A stretch of DNA of 64,000 nt from Cynocephalus volans (GCF_027409185.1 NC_084466.1:70910501-70974500); one strand, 5' to 3'. Shown: positions 1-14,200, counted from the first letter of the stretch. Notes: generated from the letters alone by a model not told the origin. Made by a program: numbers and translations.

Positions 1-1499
1 TTTCAATTTTCTCAAGGAAGCGATGGGGAAAATGGGGGATAGGAGAGGGAGACAGGGGGGACTCCAGTCAAGATGAGAGGATTCCAAAACCTAATTTATG
101 CATCTCAGAAACTTTGAGAACAAAAAGTGGCCAGATTCGGTCAGCCCTGGCTGGGTCCTCAAACCCAGCCCAATCTCTCTTTGGAACTTTTGACCTAGGA
201 AGCACATCAAATGAGTAGTAATACAGAAGGAAAAATGCTCTCCTTTTCTCTTGCATAGCTGCAGGCTTGCTCATCAGAGTCCGGTGTCTAAAACCCATTT
301 CCTATTTTTTTAGGGTAAAGAATTAGCATCATTATTACTGTTGTTATTAATAATAAAAGACTTATAAATCGCCTGCTTCTGACAGGAGACTGACATAAAA
401 ATAAAAATTACTTATGAAGTATGTATCTACATATTTTGCCATACTTGATACAAATCTACCATGATGAATTTTTAAACTGAAAATTTCTTTCAAAGTCATT
501 GAATTGATGTACATTATTTCTATTCAAATGTAGGAAGCATTATCACATATTTATAATCTCTAACGATGCTAATATCACTTTTTTCTTAAAAAATGCAAAT
601 GCCATATATTTAGTTTATTTTAATTTCACATATTAAGTAGTTATTATTTCTAAAAAAATGTCAATTTATAGGATAATTTTCTTAAAAATAAAAAGCAAAC
701 TTAATTATTTGTTGAAATTATGATATCTTTCAAAAGGAAAGAAATAATTTAAATTAAATAATGAAAGAGCACCTAGTTAACAGTCTACAACTTTTTATTA
801 GTAATAACATTAATGACTTAATAATGAGGTTATTCCTATCAGAAAGAGGAGCATAAAATACAGACATTGAACAGAAAAATTAATACATATTATTGAGCCT
901 AATATTATCATCTTCTCCCAGTAGATTGCAAACTATATACTGTGACAATTAAAACCTTATGTTTAATTCAAAGAATACCATAATGCCTCTGATAATATTC
1001 AATTTATTAAAAATAAAACTATCTGCACTATTTCTGCTTTTAATATGCTGTATTTACAAAATAATAAGTTTATATAATTTTTTGCATATATGTACACTAT
1101 ATGGAGCTTTGGTTATTAAATATGTAACATGACAGAGTAGAAATATTAAATAAAATTAGTAAGTATAGGAATGTTAATATAGGATGTTAATATGTAATAA
1201 AACCATATTTTATACATTTGTATATTAATGTTTATTTTATATACATAAATGTTGCATATATAAAGAAACTTCAAAATTTTTGTGTGAAAATGAAATTGAA
1301 AGATAATATGAATCTTTCCATGAACTTTTTGAAGACCTTTCATATATTAACTAATGATTAATTAAGCATGGAGAAATATAACAGGTTGTTCAAGGAATGA
1401 GAGAAATCATGTGGGGGAAGGGGCTCACAGAAAAAAAGGTTTCACTAAAAACAATCAATAGCATATGTTCTTTTTTAAAATTATAAATGTGTGGGTAAA

Positions 1500-4400
1500 C
1501 TGTCCTGGAGAAATAAGATGGCAGACCTATTAGACAATAACTTCAAAACAACTGTCTTAAAGATACTCAGAAAACTAAAGGATGACCATGGAGAAAGTCA
1601 AGAAAATGATGTATGAACAAAATAGAAATATCAATAAAGAGACAGAAAGCTTAAAAAGAAACCAAAAAGATATTCTAGAGCTGAAAAGTGCAATGTCTGA
1701 AATGAAAATACCTCCTCACCAGAGGTATTCAAAGGCAAATTTGAGCAGGCAGAATAAAGAATAAGATGGGACTTGAAGATAGGATAACTGAAATGATCAA
1801 ATTCTAGGAATGGAAAGAAAAAAATAAAGAAAAAGAATAGAGTCTGAGGAATCTCTGGGCACCATTAACTGGACCAATACATTAATTGTGGGAGTCCCAG
1901 AAAAGAAGAGAGAGAGATAATGACAGAGATTATTTAAAGAAATAATGGATGAAAATTTCCCAAATTTGATGAAAGACATGAATATAGACGTTTAAGAAGC
2001 TTGATGAACTCCAAGTAGGATAAACTCAAAGAGACCCACACCAAGACACATTGTAATCAAACTATTGAAAGACAAATACAAAGAAAGAATCTTGTAAACA
2101 AGAAAAAAGTGATTCATCACATAAAAGAGATCCTCAATAAGATTATCAGCAGATTTCTCATCAGAAACTTTGGGGGCCAGAAGGCAGTGGGCTGATATAT
2201 TCAAAGAGCTAAAAGAAGACAAAAAACAAAAAACAACTGTCAATGAAGAATCCTATATCTAGCAAACTGTCCTTCAAAAGTGAGAAAGAAATTAAAACAC
2301 TTCTAGATAAACAAAGCTGAGGGAGTTTACTACCACTAAATGAGCCCTGCAAGAAATGCTAAAGAGAATCCTCCAGGTTGAAGTTAAATAAATAAAGATC
2401 TCAGTAAAGGTAAATATATGGGCAATTATAAAAGCTAGTATTATTGTAAAAGCAGTTTACACCTATACTTTTTGTTTTCTACATGGTTTAAGAGACTAAT
2501 ACAGTAAATAAGACTACTAGTTTAAAAATTAGTGTTATTATAACTTTAGTTTGTAACCCCATATTTTGTTTGTTACATAATTTAAGAGACTAATTCATTA
2601 AAAAAATGATCAGTTTTCCAAGTCACTGCCAAAAAATTAATTTATATTTATATAAACTTAATTATTAGTTTATATTATATAGATATACAATGTACAAAGA
2701 TGTAATTCTTAGTACTGAATGGGATAGGGATGGTACTGTAAATGAGCAGATTTTTTTGTATGTTTTTGAAGTTGGTTTGGTATAAATTCTAATTAGAGTG
2801 CTATATTTTTAAAATATTAAATGTAATCATCATGGGAACCACAAATGAAATAGAATATACAAAAAAGGAAATGAGAAGGGAATTAAAATGTTTCACTACA
2901 AAAAAATCAACTAAATACAACAGGGACAATGATGCATGAAACAAAAAGAGAGAGCAGTGGAGGACAAAAAAGCTATAAGACAAATAGAAAACAAATAGAA
3001 AAATGGCAGAGGTAAGAACCTCTTTATTGGTAATTACTTTAAATGTCAAAGGATTAAACTCTCCAATCAAAATACAAAGATTGGCAGAATGGATAAACAA
3101 ACATACATTATTCGACTACATGCTGTCTACAAGAGACTTACTTTGATGCAAAGATGTAAATAAGTTGAAAGTAAGAAAATGAAAAAAGATATTCCATGCA
3201 AATAGCAACCAAAATAGAGCAGGGGTGGCTATACTAATATCAGAAAAGAAAGATTTAACAACGGAGTACTACTCTGCCATAAAAAAATGAAATCTGCCAC
3301 TTTCAGCAACATGGAAAAGCTTGGAGAAAATTGTTAAGTGAAATAAGCCAAGCACAGAGGGGAAAATACCACATGATTTCACTCATAGGTGAGAGCTAAG
3401 AGGAAAAGAAGGAAGGAAAGAAAGATCACAGTGGTACATTGGACTTGCAGAGGGAAAAAAACAGACCTAGGGTTGCCGGGGGTGGAGGAAGTTAGGGGGA
3501 GGGAGATTGGGTAGGGAACATGGGGAATAATTGCAACTTGTGGTAATGGGCATGCTGATGGTATTGATTGATCATCACATCTTGAGCACAGTGGTGATGG
3601 TCAGTTTTGTGCCCCATGAATATACATAATCAATAAAATAAATAAATAAAAAATAAACAAAAAAGAGAAAAGATAGGTGTTGAATCAAAAAAGCTTACAG
3701 GAGACAAGGAAGGACATTATATATTAATAAAAATTCAATAAAGTGAGAAGATATAACAATTATAAACATATGTAACTAATACCAGATTATCAATATATAT
3801 GAAGCAAAAATTGATTGAATTGAAGGGAGAAATGTGATATTTCTACAGTAATAATTGGAGACTTCAATACCCCACTTTCATAAATGGAAAGAACAATCAG
3901 ACAGAAGATAAGTAAGGAAATAGAGGACTTGACATGATAAACAAACTAGATCTAACAGACATATACAGGACAATCTACTCAACAACAGAACACACATTCT
4001 TCTCAACTGCATATGAAACATTTTCCAGGATAGACCATAGATATAATACAAATTATCTTTTCTGACCACAACAGAATAAAGTTAGAAATCAATATGAGAA
4101 GAAATACAAGAAACTTCAAAAACTTGTAGAAATTGAACAACGTACTCTTAGGGAACCAGTACACCAAAGCAGAAATCATAAGGGAAATAGAAAATTCTTT
4201 GAGATGAATGAAAATGAAAGCACAACATACTAAAATTTATGGGAAGTAGCAAAAGCACTGCAAAGGGGGAAATGTATAGCTTTAAATGCTTACATTAAAA
4301 AAGATCTAAAATCAACCTAACTCAACTTAAGAACTAGAAAAAGAACAAACTAAATCCAGAACTAACAGAAGGAAGGAAATAATGAATATTACAGCAGAAA

Positions 4401-6430
4401 TAAGTGAATTAGAGAATAGCAAAACAACAGAGAAATTCAATAAAACCAAAAGATGTTTTTTTAAAAAGATCAACAATTTTTTTTATTGACAAACCTTTAG
4501 TTAGGTTGACTAAGAAAAAAATGAAAGAATTCAAATTACTAACATCAGAAATGAAAATTGGAGCTGTTACTTCCAATTCTACAGAAATAAAAGGCATTTT
4601 AAGAGAGCTATAAAAATTGTATGGCAGCAAATTTGATAACCTAAATACAATGGGCAATAAGCAATCTGGAAAGGAAATTAAGAATACAACTCCATTTAAA
4701 TAGGAATTGAATTAACTTAATCAAGGAGGTGAAAGACATGTGTAATGAAAACCATAAAACATCGCTGAAAGAAATGAAAGAAAACCCAAATAAACAGAAA
4801 GACATCTTTTGATCATGGACTGGAAGACTTAATATTGTTAAGTGTTAAAACTACCCCAAATTATCTACAGATTCAGTGTAAATCCCTATTAAAATTCCAA
4901 CAACATTTTTGCAGAAATAGAAAAATCCATCTTAAAATTTGTATGGAATTCCAAGGGACCTCGAGTAGCCAAAACAATCTTGAAAAAGAACAAAGTCAGA
5001 GGACTCGTATGTCCTGATTTGAAAACTTATTACAAAGATACAATAACAAAAACAATGTGGGACTGGTGTGAAGACAGACATATAGACCAATGGAAAAGAA
5101 AAAAGACCACCAAATAAACACTTGCATATGTGGTCAAATGGTTTTTAACAAGGGTGCTAAGATCATCCAATGGGGAAAGAGCATTCTTTTACACAAATGG
5201 TAGTGGGAAAAGTGGATTTCCACATACAAAAGGATGAAATTGAACACATGCTTGACACCATATACAAAAACTAACTCAAAATGAATCAAAGACCTAAACC
5301 AAAAGAGTTAAAACTGTAAAACTCAGAAGAAAACATAAACGAAGAGCTTCATGACATTGGATTTGGCAATAATTTTTTTGAATGTGACACTAAAATCACT
5401 GGCAACAAAAGAAAAAATTATACTTCTTGAAAATGATAAACTTCTGTCTATCAAAGGATACTATCAACAGAGTCAAAAGAAAATTTGTCAAATGAAAGAA
5501 AATATTTGCAAGTCATATATCTGTTAAGGGATAAATATATCCAGAATATATAACAAACTTCTAAGACTCGAAAACAAAAAACAATTAACTATTCAAAAAC
5601 GGGCAAAGGACTTCATGAGACATTTCTCCAAAAAAAGATGTACAAATGACCAAAAGCACATGAAAAGATGCTCAACATTAATAATCATTAGGGAAATGCA
5701 AACTGAAATCACAATGCGATATTACTTCATACCCATTAGGATGAAAACTACCAAAAATAAACACATGCACAAAACAAAAATAAAAAATATTGGAGAGAAT
5801 GTGAAGAATGTGAAGAAATCGAAACACTTGTCCACTGTTGGTGGGAATGTAAAATGATATAGCTGCAGCTGAAAAGAGTATGGCAGTTCCTCAAAAAATT
5901 AAAAATAGAATTACCATATGATCCAGCAATTCCAGTTCTGGTTATATACCCAAAAGAATTAAAAGCAGGATCTCGAAGACATATTTGTACACCTATATCC
6001 ACAGCAGCATTATTAACAATAGCTAAAACATGTGTCCATCAATAGATGAATAGGTAAGCAAATGTATACATATACAATGGAATATTATTCAGCCCTAAAA
6101 AGGAGGGAAATTCTGACATATGCTACAACATGGATGCACCTTGAGGACATTGTGCTAAGTGAATTAAGCCAGTAAGACAAAGACAAATACTATATGATTC
6201 CGCTTATTATGAGTACTTAGGGTAGTCAAAATCACAGAGATGGAAAGTAGAATGTTGGTTGCCAGGTGTGGTAGGGACAGTGAATGCACAGTTATTGTTG
6301 AATGTATGTAGAGTTTCTGTTCTGCAAGATGAAAACAGCTCTGGAGATGGAAGGTGGAGATGGGTGGTGGTTTCTTCATAATTAGATTCAGTATGCATTG
6401 TTGGCAGGATGCTGTGTTCTTACTGCATCT
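1500..6430 (+). mobile_element. old, degraded LINE-1 with internal deletion
   Basis: An ancient sense-oriented LINE-1 with many stops and frameshifts. ORF1 relics run from about 1540 to 2370: coiled coil near 1582-1764, RRM-like segment near 1870-1960, and C-terminal domain to about 2230. A long AT-rich spacer follows. ORF2 starts near 3000 with the endonuclease motif for TLNVKGLN at about 3040-3060. The endonuclease and early ORF2 continue to about 4660, then jump to sequence matching roughly residue 770 of ORF2 (about 4700). The reverse-transcriptase core with its FADD box is therefore missing. The C-terminal part runs to about 6160, followed by 3'UTR to about 6430. A younger LINE-1 fragment interrupts it at 3250-3665. 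Confidence 0.85.
3250..3665 (+). mobile_element. nested 5'-truncated LINE-1 3' end
   Basis: A LINE-1 3' fragment (end of ORF2, 3'UTR, AATAAA-rich tail at about 3630-3665) inserted into the endonuclease region of the older LINE-1. The short duplication AGAAAAGA at 3242-3249 and 3666-3673 brackets it. Removing the insert and one copy restores the reading of the older element across the junction (relics of ISEK then KIGVES). The insertion is therefore younger than its host. Confidence 0.8.
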
Positions 6431-6434
6431 TATC

Positions 6435-6620
6435 AAGTGGTGCAGAATTTCAATTTGTCCAATTACTAATGATACTTACTTTGATCATTTAATTAAAGTG
6501 GTGTCTGCCCGGATTCTTTAGTGTGCGATTACTTCTTTCTCATTTCTATTTAATAAGCATTTCATGGGAAGGTAATTTGAAACTATGCAATATCTCATTT
6601 CTCATCAAACTTTAAATTTG
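6435..6620. mobile_element. old LINE-1 3'UTR-type repeat fragment
   Basis: The stretch with GATCATTTAATTAAAGTGGTGTCTG resembles the block at 8400-8480 in this window (TTAAGGTAGTGTCT followed by CTTCTCCACTGTGAAGTTG) and mammalian L1M-type 3'UTR sequences that I recall. Orientation and family were not resolved. Confidence 0.4.
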
Positions 6621-7689
6621 TTTGTTTAAGACTTCTGGTTTCCTATTTTATTCAATGAATCATAATCCATTGCTATCATTATTTCATTTTATGCTCAAAT
6701 TGTCACAGACTTGGTCAGTGGGAGCCCATCCAAGCTGGCTTTTGTGTCCTTTTACTACATTTCTATCATTCTTTGAGTCTTTGCTTGTTTTCTGTCATAA
6801 TAAGATATTCCAGCTCCTTCCCCTTAAACAGGTCAAACACTTTCCAGTTTGCCAAAATCCGTATCACTCCCCATTGTCTCCCACAAATACTGAGGTCAAA
6901 TGTCAGTTGCCATTATCTGGTAGTAGGAAAATATCAGTTTTCATGGGTCTTCCAAAAGTGTAAAAATAAAAGAGAAGGCCCTTTGACTTTTCCTATACTT
7001 GGGCCTATTTTACCCACTTATGCTCCTTATCTAGTCTCCACAGACATTTGAATTTGAGACTTTTAACTTAAGTAATTTAACATGCCCATCCACATGGAGT
7101 CATTTTGGATAGGAAAAAAATATGTTTGAGGATTAAATTTGAATACAAAAAGAGGGTTATAAGGAAAGGAGAAGTAGAGTCATTTTGTATGCAATAAAAA
7201 TATGAATGCATATTTCTCATATTTATGGGCCCCTTCCTCTCCTCCACCCCCCAAAAAAGAAAAGAATCAGTGAAGAGTGCTACCCAAGTTCAGAGGTTGT
7301 AGGCGTGCACTCTGAGTAGGCAGAGGACAGCCACAGACCAAGGACCCGTTGAGTAATTCTTGATCTGAGCCTTAAAGGGTGAGAGGAATTTTCCTTGGCA
7401 TAGAGAACTGTTTTACTTCACGAGGAAGACTGGGAATAAATATTGGAACTATGACTTTCCCATTTCAGTGTTTTGTTTGTTTGTTTGTTTTTTCTTATAG
7501 CATTCATTACTGTTTTCAGCACTTAAATCCTTACCCAGAGGGGCAAGGATAACATGGATATGTTAAGTCCAACAGTGTCATGTCAGTGTCAGTCATTCTT
7601 CCTACAATCACTTCTATCAGAATTTAAAGGTGAGAGAATTGTCGTGGGGAGTAGAGAGTGTCCTGGAGAGGGGGCCATGAGTCCCGTGG

Positions 7690-7850
7690 TTGGGTCCAGG
7701 CTGTGCTTCTCACTTCTTGTGTCACTTTAAGCAGGACGACACTTCTCTGAATCCGTCTCCTCTTCTATAGATAGAAATAACCCCATCTCGCCTGCCTCAC
7801 AGGGCTGCTGTGGAAGTTTAAATGAGAGAAAGTATCTGAAAACAAATTTT
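7690..7850 (-). repeat. MIR SINE fragment
   Basis: Reverse MIR order: TTGTGTCACTTTAAGCAGG, CCGTCTCCTCTTCTATAGAT, then CTCACAGGGCTGCTGTGGAA. Confidence 0.65.
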
Positions 7851-7929
7851 AATCTGTGACATGTTCTTCCAATATGAGGTGTTATCCATAAGAGTGTCTG
7901 GAGTGGACATACAGCAAGTACTCAATGTT

Positions 7930-8560
7930 GTTAAGTAAACTTTTTATTTCAGAATACTTGGCAATGTATGGGACATTTGAAAAGATAGTATAGAGAGTTT
8001 CCATACATGCCTCAGTCATCGTTTTACATTAAATTGGTCCACACTAAGAAATCAGCATTGGCACACTACTACTAACTAAACCTCAGATTTTCACCAAACC
8101 GATTTCACCAGTTTTTCCACTGATGGCCTTTTTCAGGTCCAGGATCCCGTTCTGAATACATGTTGTATTTAGTCCTTCTGTCTCCTTAGTCTGCTCTCCT
8201 GTGGGACAGTTTCTCAGTCTTTCCTTGCCTTTCATGACTTTGGCAGCTTTGAGGAGTTCTGGGCAGCTATGTTGTAGAATGCCCCCCATCTGGGTTGGTC
8301 TGTTGTGGTTATCCTGGGGTTAGGGTTTTGGGAAAGAATACCATGCAGGTGAAGTGCCCTTTGGTCGCATCGTATCAGGGTCATATGCCATCACTGGTGA
8401 TGTTCACCTTAGTCACCTGCTTAAGGTAGTGTCTCTTGGGCTTCTCCACTGTGAAGTTGTCACCTTCCCTTTCCATACTCCAGTCTTTGTGAATGAGTCA
8501 CTCAGTCCAGCCTGCCTTCAAGTGTGAGGGAGATAAATTCCACCTCCTGAGCGAGTGTGT
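7930..8560. mobile_element. old LINE-1 3'UTR-type repeat
   Basis: This 630-bp block resembles a widely dispersed L1M-type 3'UTR sequence, with GTCCAGGATCCCGTTCTGAATACA near 8136 and AGTTTCTCAGTCTTTCCTTGCC near 8209. A 68-codon minus-strand open frame inside it (8083-8289) has no protein similarity that I recognise and is treated as chance. Confidence 0.5.
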
Positions 8561-9892
8561 GTGTGGGGGGGGTGGAGACGCACATATATTATTCAGAATT
8601 CTTAGATACGGAAACAGTATTTTTTTAAAGCCATTAAATAACAAACAACATCAATGGATGTATTAAGTTCCCTTTTTTATTTTCTGCTTACTTAACTTTC
8701 GGTAAGAATGCTGAGATTAGCCTTTGTGTCAAGTGGCAGAGAGCAGGTGGGAGAATGAAGAGTCACTTAAGACCTAGAAAATCCACAAACTACAGAAGAA
8801 GCCTCGTCATGCCTAAGAGTTGACTGTCATTCCGGCCAGGTCAGGGGCAAAGAGCGGAGCTTCCTTACGTGGCAAACCACACTCCTGGGACGCCAGCAGA
8901 TGTCGCTGTCGAGTGTGCTATAACCATTGTTTCAATTCTGCCCTGGAATATACTTTGAAACTTAAACAAGAAAGGTAACATTTATTCACGTTCTTAAAAA
9001 TGATCAAGGTAAAACAGTATGTGGGCGTTTCTACGTTAAATTCCAAAGTCTGAAGACTATTTTAGTGGAAACAGGCAAATACTCAGTTCCATTTACTGTT
9101 CTTTCATCAGGCTTCCTCATGTCTTTGGGACTCAGATGTATATCTATTCTTGCAGTAGTAAGTATGGACGACACTGTGAAGAATTAGAAGTTAATTGATA
9201 TTTTTGTGGACTGGTATGTTTTGTATTTTCTTCATAAAAGTCACTTTCAAGGTTATTGCACTTATGAGCTAAAGTTATTTAATAAGGACTTTTGGGATTG
9301 TAGTAATGTGTCTTCTAAGGTTACTTAAGATGACCATCTGGGCCTCATATTAGAGTCCAATATTTTCTTTGCTTCTGCTAAGGTGACTGCTAAACTCGAC
9401 TGTCAAGGTAGGTTCAGAAGGGAGAAAGGACAGAAAGAAAAGTGGTGCCTGGTGTAGAGCAGGACTTCATTAGAGAAAAGAAAACCTAGCTTCTGGGGCT
9501 TTACCCTCAGATCTCTTGAGCTCAGAGTAAATACATATTTCTACCATTTCCTTGCTGTTCAATTTTCATTGCAATGTATCAAAGATTATTTCCACTGGGA
9601 AATTTTTATTGGCCATCATTTTGTTTAATATAGCAAGCTGAATAATATGTCAAAATTGGGGTACATTCTGATACTGTTATTTAGATGAAAACTTGGTCAG
9701 AATGTGTCTTCTCTATAAAAGGAATTTTGGAAAACATGAAAAATTGATTGCAGGAGAAAAATATTTTAAAAAGAAAGGTCACTTTAATCTTATATAGTAA
9801 TTCATCTCAAAATAGGTCAGACATATTGTAGGTTTGGGTGTATTGAATTATTTGTTACTAAATGATTCTAAGATAGTAGAAAAGAAATCTTA

Positions 9893-10130
9893 TTACATAA
9901 TAACTACCATTTATTAAGCAGTTATTACACACCAGGCACTGTTTCAAGTACTTTGTGTATGTGATGTCATTCACTGCTTAGAACAATACTATGAGCAGAT
10001 TATTATCTCTATTCTGCAGATGAGCAAATTGAGTTTTAGACACAAGCTAAGTGACTTATCTAAGATTAGAAAGCCAGTGAGTGGCTATGTCCAGAATCTG
10101 CCTGCATTAAACTACAACTGGCCTTCCTCT
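9893..10130 (+). repeat. MIR SINE
   Basis: Nearly complete MIR: ACCATTTATTAAGCAGTTAT, CACCAGGCACTGTTTCAAG, then TCTGCAGATGAGCAAATTGAG and AAGCTAAGTGACTTATCTAAG in the expected order. Confidence 0.85.
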
Positions 10131-10880
10131 CCTAGAACATATGTCTATGGCTAAATCAGACTCAGGTCAGTCCTGTCCTGGTGGCATCAAGTCATTATGC
10201 GATCTCTTGCATTTCTACTTACCTCTATTACACATTGACATTTAATCCAGGTACTCTGGAAAAGCATCTAGACAAAAATTTCTTTTTCTTTTTGATATAA
10301 AACAAGAAAAGCAAGTGGATCTAGGTTAATTGAACTAGGTTATATTTGGTGTCTTGATCTTAGCATGCTCCTGGCAAGCCAATCTTATCCTGAAATTCAT
10401 CTTAAAAGGGTATGTCAGACTTTTATTGCAGATCTGAATGTATTGAATTGTTTTGCACTAAATGACTTCTAAGAGGGCAAAACAGAAATTCTCCAGAACC
10501 TGGCCAGGGAAATGAATGATTCAAAACTGATGGTTTGGGTTAATGTAGCACACTGGCAAGCTTGATATCAGACTGTTCTAGCATTCTCCAACACTGATTA
10601 GTATTGATTATATGACAGAGTTGTTATTATGACTTTACAACATTAAAAAGGGTGTTATTTTTATCTAAGTAGTAGAGGAATAGGAAAGGGAGAAAGTTAA
10701 TCAATGACAAAATAGGGTTTCCCTTCACTCATATCCCTGTCGGGGTTTGTTGAACCTGCGAGAAGTTTATAGCATACAGTGTTAGCTAACATACCACAGC
10801 AAGGAATTTTCTGATACTGGCCTGACTGGTTTTTGGTAATCACTTCATCAGTCTCATGACATAAACTTTAAGTAAACCAT

Positions 10881-11259
10881 TGCTATAAACTAAATGTTTG
10901 TGTCTCCTCCCCCCCCCCAAATTCATGCATTGAGACTTAATCCCCAAATGTGGTGGTATTTGGTGGTGGAGCCTCTTGGACGTGATCAGGTCATGAGGGC
11001 AGAGCCCTCATAAATAAAATCAGTGCCCTCATAAAAGAAACCACAGAGAGCTCCTTCGTTCCTTCTGCCATATGAGTACATATCAAGAGAAGGCTGCAGT
11101 CTATGAACCAGGAAGCCGACCCTCACCAGACGCCGAATCTGCCAGTACCTTGAACCTTGGACTTCCCAGCCTCCATAACTGTGAAAAAATAAATTTAGGC
11201 TGTTTATAAGCCTCCCAGTTTATAGTATTTTGTTACAGCAGCCCTAAGGGACTAAAACA
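10881..11259 (+). mobile_element. solo LTR, ERVL-MaLR type (MST/MLT1-like)
   Basis: It begins TGCTATAAACTAAATG and ends ACTAAAACA. It has the typical MaLR order: early C run, AATCCCCAAATGTGG near 10940, GGACTTCCCAGCCTCCATAAC near 11159, AATAAATTTAGGC near 11190 and TAGTATTTTGTTACAGCAG near 11224. A perfect 5-bp duplication ACCAT lies at 10876-10880 and 11260-11264. No internal retroviral genes are attached, so it is a solo LTR. Confidence 0.85.
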
Positions 11260-11264
11260 ACCAT

Positions 11265-14200
11265 ACAGCTTGTTCAGATGATAGAAAAGAAGGATGATCG
11301 GATTCCTTGTTTTACGATGTTGCTTGTCCAAGATCAAGCAACAATTTAGTACCTAAACCAAACCCAGAACCAGGAGTTCCTGGCTTCTACCTCTGTGTTT
11401 AGATCTGCCATTGGAGCTCCTTTTTGTGCCTCCCTCTTTTCTGCCTCTTTACACACAAAAATGCAAGTTAGGGGGCATCAATCAAACACCGGATGTTTAT
11501 TCTCTGTCTGTTCTGTTTAACCAGACTCAAAGGCTTCTTTGAGTCAAGGAAATCAGGTAGTTCCTCTTACTACACCATAGTTATTTGTTTTCTCAGCCAT
11601 ATCCAGGTTAAAAAAAGACTGGGGACGTTTTCAGATCAAAAGCAGGTTGTAAGTAGAGACATAAAATTTAGCAATAAGTATATTATACATAATTTCTAAT
11701 TGAGCATCATGACCATGAAAGAAATTATACCCACATATGTAAAAACAAAAACAAAAGGATAAGAAAAATCACATAATTAAATGATAGGGAATTTATAGCA
11801 AAGACAGAGTGTGGGCTTCTGGCTTAGTGCCATTTCCAATATATCTATACTACACCAAACCTGTACCCATATAAATGTCTTAAGAGTAGAAATATTTGGG
11901 ATGCTAATCAATTATTAGCAGAAAAGTCAAAGTTAGGCTGAAAGCTAACATGTACCCTTATACTTAAGAAAAATCACTGAAGATCCAATCTCTTTTTGCT
12001 GCATTTTTGTCACTAGGGGGTTTCTGGTATAAAGAAACAAATAGTTAACATTCAGGAAAATCACATTCGAATCCAAGCAAAATCATTCGATTGAAGTTCT
12101 ACCACTTACTAATATGAATAAGGGATCTAGTTCATATCATCTCAGGCAAGGGGGAAGATATGGTGATGAATAATTTTATTAGGTAAAACATTGCCTAGTG
12201 TAAGTAGGTTATAATAGAAGTGATATCTGAGTCATAATTAGTATGTTCAAGACCTATACTGTGAATTTGAACTTGGGTCTTTGACTCCCCATGCAGTATT
12301 CTTTCATTGCTGAACACGGTATTTTAATTACGATGGTCAGAAGCCGGTTCTGACTCCACTTAGAAAAGATAGACCTCTCTGAAGGTAGTGTAGCAGTGTA
12401 TTTTATGTTTTCTTTCTTAACCAGTAATTATGTGGGCTTTTTATTTTAATATTTTGGCTCAAAGTGTCTCTCTAAGAAGATATAGAATTTATGCTAAGTA
12501 GATGAAAAGTTGCCATTTCTAAAGAAGTTTCCTTTGGGACATAGTGTAATAATATATTTTAAATAAGTTTAATGTTTTGAAAAAGCAGACTGATGTTTGA
12601 GCCAGTTAATCCTTGAGGAAGGCACAAATCCAAATCCCCTTAGCAAGAGAACGTTTTTCTGTAATTGGGGTGGGATGTAGGGGTGGGGGAGAGACTCTTA
12701 CAGTGCCTTTGACTGTGATCACCCCCAGGAGATGAACAACAGGAAAGCTGAAATGCTCGGACAATACAGAGAACAGAACGGACACTTAAGTTTCCAACAC
12801 CAGCCTGGGAGACAGTTGCTAAGAGGCTCAGAAAAAGTTAGGGTTGCAGCAAGTGGCAATTGGAGGAGGGTCTAGAGAGAGAGACCAGCCTGGCTGTGCA
12901 AAATGGCAGTAGGCAGAACTCCCTGGGTGAAAGCAGCCTGTGTGAAATCCCCCATGGCAGCATGCTCTAGGATTAGGAGGCCCAGTATTTCGGGTAGATT
13001 GTTATGAAGTGCTAAAACACAGTCCTCTTCCCTGGTCATCCACTAAACCTTTGGGAAAACTGCCACCTGGTGTGGCCTTACTTCTGCAAAAAAGAAGTCT
13101 TTTATCACTTGGGGTTTGGCATGAGAACTCCAGGGTGAGATAGATGGGAGACCCACAGCTCAGTGAGAAGAGACCAGGGTTTCTCCAAAGAATATGCAGA
13201 AATGCAGGGGTCCCTGGACAGGGATTTGAGCTATTACAGAAGTGTTAAAGAGGAAGTTGACCCACAGTTAGGCTTTGGGGACCTGTGAGGCTCAAAGATG
13301 TCAAGATAGCATATCACATTTTAGGCCTTTCTCTGTCTCAACTCCTGCTGTATCCCTCTCCCTCCCTTCTTCTCTGTCTCTCTTTCCCCCTCTCTGTCCT
13401 CCCTCACACTGCTATCTGCTGATGTAGTTGATGTTGGCTGCTGCTCTTAACTCTATTTCATTCTTGTGTCTTCTGCTTCTTGTCACCCCACCCTTTCTCT
13501 TTAGCGTTTACTACACAGAGACTTTGATCTTTCAAAGACATAACTAGCTATAGCATTCTCTATTCCTCCACTCATTCACTCTAGTTCACAAGTCAACCAA
13601 GGACATCATCTAAGATGCAGTCTTTGGTAGTTCAACTCAATATTAACTGCTGAAAATTACTCGCCCTCTTTTCTTCATGACTCCATTAGTATGGCCTAGG
13701 TGTTGCAGGCATATTGATCGTTAAATAGTAATATTTAACTCATAGTTAAATAAATGTGCTATCATTCACTTTGTGATAGCTCATATTGGGGTCTCTGAAG
13801 AGGACTGATAAATAGCACTTACATTTCCCATCTGCAGTTTTGAACACATTTCTGAACAAATTGCAGGGAAAAAAAAAATGGCAGATAGAGTCCAAAATAT
13901 CACGTTTCCTATTGATAACAGCTGAATTAGGGGACGAAGCTCAGTAAGGTGCAAATAGGCCTGCTACCTGCACCCCAGAGCTCCGGAGACTTGTCCGCCT
14001 GTCTCAGTCCCAGAGTGTGGACATAGCAGGCCTCCCTGGGGTTGCAAGAGGGCTCCCTCCTTCCTGTGTGGGAGATTCACCCACAGGAGAAGAGCGGAGC
14101 AAGCCAAGCACACTCGGGGGTTTCTCCCCAATTCTCCAATTGCCCTGGGTGCTCAGATGCGTGGACAGAGGCCAGGGGCATTGGAGGAAAATTCGTCCTG

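Noticed and set aside
10881..11259. Provirus with internal genes
   Set aside because: Only one LTR is present, with an immediate 5-bp duplication on both sides and no gag, pol or env sequence.
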